Below the pieces are notes generated by a model. That model was not told the origin of the DNA and made no database searches. It saw only the letters and a list, made by a program, of their open reading frames with translations. Source: Karstenula rhodostoma CBS 690.94 (taxonomy: Eukaryota; Ascomycota; Dothideomycetes; Pleosporales; Didymosphaeriaceae). From it: a stretch of DNA of 64,000 bases. The stretch's first letter is position 1. Each line of letters opens with the position of its first letter. This document shows, in pieces, positions 60,112 through 64,000 of the stretch. The position numbers were made by a program, and so were the translations under genes. The stretch is from positions 1,317,126 through 1,381,125 of the forward strand of contig MU001498.1 of NCBI GenBank assembly GCA_010093485.1, read 5' to 3'.

Positions 60112-61010
60112 TTAGCGGTCCCACGGCTCCATCAATTTGTTCCCCGCTACAGTCTCAGCGAACCTTGGGATTGCTGAAGAGTGTGCCCATGGTTTCAGAG
60201 TCAACTCTTCCTCGATCGTTTGTGCGAAGCAGCCGGACCATTGTTTGCGCGGATAAGCGGCAACAACCGACTCAATGGTATGCTTGCTTATGAGGGTAGG
60301 ATTCTTGCCCGCGTTGTCTATCACGTTAGTCTGAATTCGACCGAGTTGCTCCAGTGGCTTCAATTGCGAGATTTTGGACGTACCAAAAAGAGTAGCTAGT
60401 TGGATCAATTGTCCAACGATAGTGATCGTACCAACAACGCCGAGATCTTGGTGCCGAATGATTGCTTCCGCTACGCTCTCAGCTTGCTCTCTGGATGCAC
60501 CATACTCTTTCAGGACGTCCAGTGCAAGGTAACCACCGTAGAACTCGAACGATAACAGAGTTGCATGAAGGTTTTCTTGGGTAGTGCCGATGTCATGGAG
60601 AAGGCTTGTTAAGTAGTAGGTTTCTAAGCTTGGTAGAAACGAAGGTAGATGCTTCTGAGCGATCGAGGCGCCTGGCTATCATGTTAGCTTGGCTCATGGT
60701 CACTGTTTTCCATCGGAGGCGAGAAATCCTCACCATAGAGGTACACTCGCATGGAATGATTATACACTTCTTCCGGTAGTCGCTCTTGTGCGTATTCTTT
60801 CACCTTCTTTGCGAGCTCGGTGTCTGGGATCCGGATATCGGTAACTTCATAAGGCACGGGATCCCATGGACTGATGTCCTTCAAAAGGACAGACTGATCA
60901 TGCGGGACGGATGTCCAACCATAGGACTCAAGAGTCTTCTTGGAATGATCTGCGGGCTGAGACATGACTAGAGACGAAGCGATCAATCCGAGGACGGTAA
61001 AGATGTGCAT
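60112..61010 (-). CDS. Cyanamide hydratase-like HD-domain protein
   Basis: Three exons on the - strand: 60,734-61,010, 60,384-60,671 and 60,112-60,317, giving 256 aa (241 aa if the Met at 60,965 is used). Fungal cyanamide hydratases and the related yeast DDI2/DDI3 proteins turn cyanamide into urea. The family signature is clear: ESYGWTSVP, the HD-domain metal ligands in YNHSMRVYLYG, LLHDIGTT and IIRHQDLG, then QLIQLATLFDNAGKNP and a C-terminus KPWAHSSAIPRFAETVAGNKLMEP. If the upstream Met is used, the first 15 residues (HIFTVLGLIASSLV) are strongly hydrophobic, which is unusual for this cytosolic family. Both introns are about 62-66 bp. Confidence 0.9.
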
Positions 61011-62128
61011 ATTGTAGTACTGACTGCTGTATGGTTCTCGATAGTTGTGACAATTATTCCTGACGTAGTGCTTTCCGCGATGATACCGCTTCTCATAATT
61101 GCTCCCAGACACTTCCTTCTTATTTAGCTTCAAGAATCTATTGCCGGAGATCTAGAGCAGTTGTATTGCAAATGTATTCGTATGCACCCAATCTGTCGGC
61201 GCTGCGCCGTCAGCAAGTTAGTCACTCGGCAGTCGGCTTGTTGAAGCTCAACGCGGCCATGTTGTAGATCCTGCAGGTGACTGCCAGTCATGACTACTAC
61301 TTGGAACTGTATCATAAGGCGCATTTGTTGGTAAACCTGCGGAGATGTAAGTACAGGAGTTTTGGGGGACAGTAGGGCGCACTACGACATAATGCCGACG
61401 ATGCCGACGATGCCGACGAGTCGCTACACCATGCCGATTCCGACCGCCTCCGGTGCATCCGCAGCCGAAGCCTCTCTATCGAAGTTGGCCACCGTGGTCT
61501 ATTTTTCTCACCCTGTAGGCGTGGAGCAGTGTTTATGACTAGGATTCGACAATGGCAGTTCCATCTCCCTCCAATCGTCCCGTGCCACCTTTTTTCTCCT
61601 ACTATTCATGGCTATATAGTATTTTGCGACGCTTTAACATGGAATGTATGTGCTAGCAAGTGTTACAGCAGTAACAGACCTCATTACCATTTGCTTAATA
61701 TTCTAGACATGGTTATTACCGAGGCGTAGTCTGCGCTCCTTTGTGGGGTACCATTATCTCAAGGGCTACACCTCCAGGACAAAGACCTCGAGGTCAACTA
61801 GCTTTTCTCTACCTCAATTAGTAGAGTAGGTCATTGTCACATTGCGTGCAACCGGTTGCTATCTTCGATCACATCGTGTCTATGTTCGAACAAGGGTCAC
61901 ATTGTGTACCGGATCACAAGAGCATTGTTTCTGAGATTCTAACAATGATCCAAGCCAGGAATTTATATTGCAGAGCTGTATATAATAACCTTAGCGTCGC
62001 TCGATCTCACCCGAAACCATAGTCCCACAATCAGAACAAAACCGCCGGGCGCAAGCTGAATTTCCAAAAGAGGTCTTCGGACCTAAGAAGTCGTATCTCA
62101 ACCACTACAAACCATTCCATTCTCTAAA
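61011..62128. other. Intergenic region, 1.1 kb
   Basis: No gene is supported. A 9-bp tandem repeat lies at 61,392-61,418. A 66-codon frame at 61,529-61,729 has no motif. Confidence 0.55.
61392..61418 (+). repeat. 9-bp tandem repeat, three copies
   Basis: The unit atgccgacg is repeated three times without a break, with degenerate echoes (atgccgatt) nearby. Confidence 0.9.
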
Positions 62129-62611
62129 ATGACGGAGTTCGGTGATTGCGCCCGCGAGGGTGTTCTGCGTTACAACAGTGCCACTTCCCTGGCCGACAAT
62201 CTTCTCAACCTGTTCACGACCCGCATTGGCGAATTGTATCAGTCGAGTCATGATACTATGGACTCCTTCTTCGCAGTCCGCGCTTCTATGTTTGAAGGTG
62301 ACTTAACAGTCCCTCATCTGGAAGCGAAGGCAATGGAACTGCGAAGCCTTGTGGAGCGCCTTGAAGCTAAAGGCCATGCGGTAGAAGCTCTTCTCCACCA
62401 GATCGATCTAGATGCTGTGAGCAAGCTTCTCACTACTCTCCCGATGTACCGGGATCTTACGGAGGCTCAGTCTAGAAGTATGATTCTAGAATACTGTGAG
62501 GATGTACGGTTAAAGTTTTACTGGATGCGACCACAAGCATTGGCCATAAAGAAGAAGATAATTTCTGGTACGCTCTTACAGGCAAAGAAGGCACGTATAG
62601 AGGTCTGTTGA
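62129..62611 (+). CDS. Unrecognised 160-aa protein
   Basis: I do not recognise this protein. The single-exon frame starts at an ATG in fair context (aaaATGA). The product is predicted largely helical: an N-terminal helix (SLADNLLNLFTTRIGELYQ), a heptad-like Leu/Glu stretch (LEAKAMELRSLVERLEAKGHAVEALLHQI shortened here to its core ELRSLVERLEAKGHA), and a basic C-terminus. There is no signal peptide, membrane segment or Cys pattern. Codon use resembles neighbouring genes more than random frames. It could be a lineage-specific gene or a fragment. Confidence 0.5.
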   Translation: MTEFGDCAREGVLRYNSATSLADNLLNLFTTRIGELYQSSHDTMDSFFAVRASMFEGDLTVPHLEAKAMELRSLVERLEAKGHAVEALLHQIDLDAVSKLLTTLPMYRDLTEAQSRSMILEYCEDVRLKFYWMRPQALAIKKKIISGTLLQAKKARIEVC

Positions 62612-63300
62612 CTTCGAGGATTATACGCCGTACCTATAACTTCTTCTACTATCAAATCATGTCGCTCTGGCGATGCTCTTAATTAGCCAAAGAAGTCCAT
62701 TGAAGCAATCGCAAATCAAGTTTTCCGACGCATTTCTAATTCCGCTCTTTGTTTAACAAGTTTCGACTCGCTATAATAGAGCTGGCACGTGCAGCCTGAT
62801 CTCGTTTCCCTGCGCTCTGCGTGGGTGCGTTTTCGTCACGTTATTATGACATTCCCCCATGAGCGCTTGCGTATAAGCACAACAGTCCGAACATGCAATT
62901 ATTGAGCACCTCTTGAGAAACTTGACGGAAAACAACTGCCTACGGTAGCGAGCACATAAGATGATGGGTCTAGAAAGGCTGGAAGGAATTCTTCACTGCG
63001 TCTCATGAGAAGATGCCTGTGGTGGTACGCAATGCAAAAGGGCCCGCAGTGGCCCTTCATCTATTCTACTCTTTGAACTAATGTTATGTGTGGCGGGGCA
63101 ACAAAGACTGTTTTGGCGTTGTCTGGTGGTGATGGGATGCCTAGCGTCTCGGAAAGTCTCCCCACAATTCAGGGGCCCTAGAAATCTTCGCTTACCATTT
63201 TCAGCCACTTGGAATAGAAATTTCATTCGAAGACCCAGTTCGCATTTAATATTCTTGGGATATAGATATCAGAATTCAAGAATAGTTCAACAAAGCTTCT
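62612..63300. other. Intergenic region upstream of the tRNA gene
   Basis: About 690 bp hold no supported gene or repeat. Confidence 0.55.
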
Positions 63301-63401
63301 GGGCTTGTGGTTTAGTGGTATAATTTTCCCTTAGCATTTGCGTGCTTTACAGCACTGCGGAAGCGTGGGAAAGGTCCTGGGTTCGATTCCCAGCAAGTCC
63401 A
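63301..63401 (+). tRNA. tRNA-Ala(AGC) with a 29-bp intron
   Basis: The acceptor stem GGGCTTG pairs with CAAGTCC and keeps the G3-U70 wobble pair that identifies alanine tRNA. The discriminator base is A at 63,401. The T arm CTGGG-TTCGATT-CCCAG is perfect. The anticodon stem TTCCC (63,326-63,330) pairs with GGGAA (63,367-63,371). The anticodon AGC is at 63,333-63,335. A 29-bp intron at 63,337-63,365 follows position 37, the canonical place. Removing it gives the seven-base loop TTAGCAT. Confidence 0.94.
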
Positions 63402-64000
63402 TCTTTTTTAGATCTTTCCAAGCCTCGTCGAGACGGGTGTGTTGCATTCTTTTTGGGTGCTTGCGATGGATGATGGCACAATTCGGTTTGGGAGGCTTTG
63501 AGAGGCAGAGTTGGCGGTGACAGACGTAGGGACCAGTAGCGCCAGGGACTTTACAACACAATTTGACGGGTCGGCATGTGAGCAATAGGTTGGGAGTGGT
63601 GTAAGTGGGTTTGCAGCAACAGTGAAGTTTTACACACCAGGTTGTCACTCCAGTTATCCTCTAATTGTGTTAGTAGCTACACTGTCCCATCTAACAAAGG
63701 TTGCAGTATTAGCAAAGTCTCACATCTTCTCAAAATAAGGTTGCAGCGCTAGAGTAGATGAGCTGCAGCAATAGCGGAGTTCCATGTACGATATTCTCAC
63801 TTCACCTCTCCTCTGCCTGCGGTTGGAGCGCTAAATCGGACGGAAGATGCGGCATACATCTGATAGCCCATGGTGAAGCTGCAGCACGAGATCGGATAGA
63901 AGATGCGGCGCTTTCTCTGACTGCCATGTTCGTTTGGTTTAGATTGTGATTTTACGTGGAACACCACAAAATTTTCCCGATCCACTTCATAATCCTATCA
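63402..64000. repeat. tRNA downstream region with degenerate direct repeats
   Basis: No gene is seen. Imperfect units built around ttgcag...agc...aagt recur near 63,609, 63,699, 63,739 and 63,762. A second pair, atcggaYRgaagatgcggc, occurs near 63,835 and 63,891. They look like a decayed minisatellite or an old element end. Confidence 0.5.
63404..63409 (+). terminator. RNA polymerase III terminator of the tRNA gene
   Basis: A run of six T lies two bases after the end of the mature tRNA, as expected for Pol III termination. Confidence 0.85.

Noticed and set aside
1..64000. CRISPR arrays, bacterial-type operons, biosynthetic gene cluster cores
   Set aside because: No regularly spaced repeats, and no polyketide synthase, NRPS or terpene synthase sequence was seen; the genome is eukaryotic.

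Overview
The window is nuclear DNA of a filamentous ascomycete (Pezizomycotina; a Dothideomycete is my guess, not shown by the sequence). Genes on the right have short GT-AG introns of about 50-190 bp and encode standard fungal proteins. The left 28.2 kb is extremely AT-rich and almost lacks CpA/TpG dinucleotides, the signature of repeat-induced point mutation (RIP). The two parts meet abruptly near 28,216, giving the two-compartment genome (AT-rich and GC-balanced blocks) known from several plant-associated and soil ascomycetes.

1-28,215: a graveyard of retroelements with no intact gene. A Ty3/Gypsy element on the + strand is present as a tandem pair sharing one 246-bp LTR (copy 1 1-2856, shared LTR 2857-3102, copy 2 3103-14,630, last LTR 14,631-14,876). 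Copy 2 carries a complete nested Ty1/Copia element on the - strand (5963-13,187, 206-bp LTRs, 5-bp target duplication). A 5' fragment of the same Copia family lies at 16,036-17,476. A second Gypsy family spans 19,555-27,918. A short SINE-like family (about 150-190 bp, 5'-ragged, constant 3' end, 10-16 bp target duplications) is inserted three times, with a fourth partial piece.

28,216-52,245: a conserved housekeeping block. SEC72-like ER translocation subunit (+), V-ATPase subunit f (+, four exons), ELP3 (-), mitochondrial succinyl-CoA ligase alpha LSC1 (+, seven exons), BMT5-like rRNA methyltransferase (+), FYV10/GID9 ubiquitin-ligase subunit (-), ARB1 ABC-F ribosome-biogenesis ATPase (-), an HPP-family membrane protein (-), RAD16 repair helicase (-), PHO88/SND3 (+), a D-2-hydroxyacid dehydrogenase (-) and a METTL27-like methyltransferase (+).

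52,246-64,000: looser spacing and more accessory genes. An F-box protein with an in-frame TGA before further apparent coding sequence (+), a secreted CBM35-GH26 endo-mannanase (-), a DUF4185-type beta-propeller protein (+), a metallo-beta-lactamase-fold hydrolase (+), an HD-domain cyanamide-hydratase-like protein (-), an unrecognised 160-aa protein (+) and an intron-containing tRNA-Ala(AGC). The genes do not form one pathway. The housekeeping block is independent essential functions; the right part looks like saprotrophic or plant-polymer and xenobiotic metabolism. Several gene models (V-ATPase f, LSC1, FYV10, ARB1, HPP, RAD16, PHO88, F-box, GH26, cyanamide hydratase) were assembled here by hand from splice sites and reading-frame continuity.
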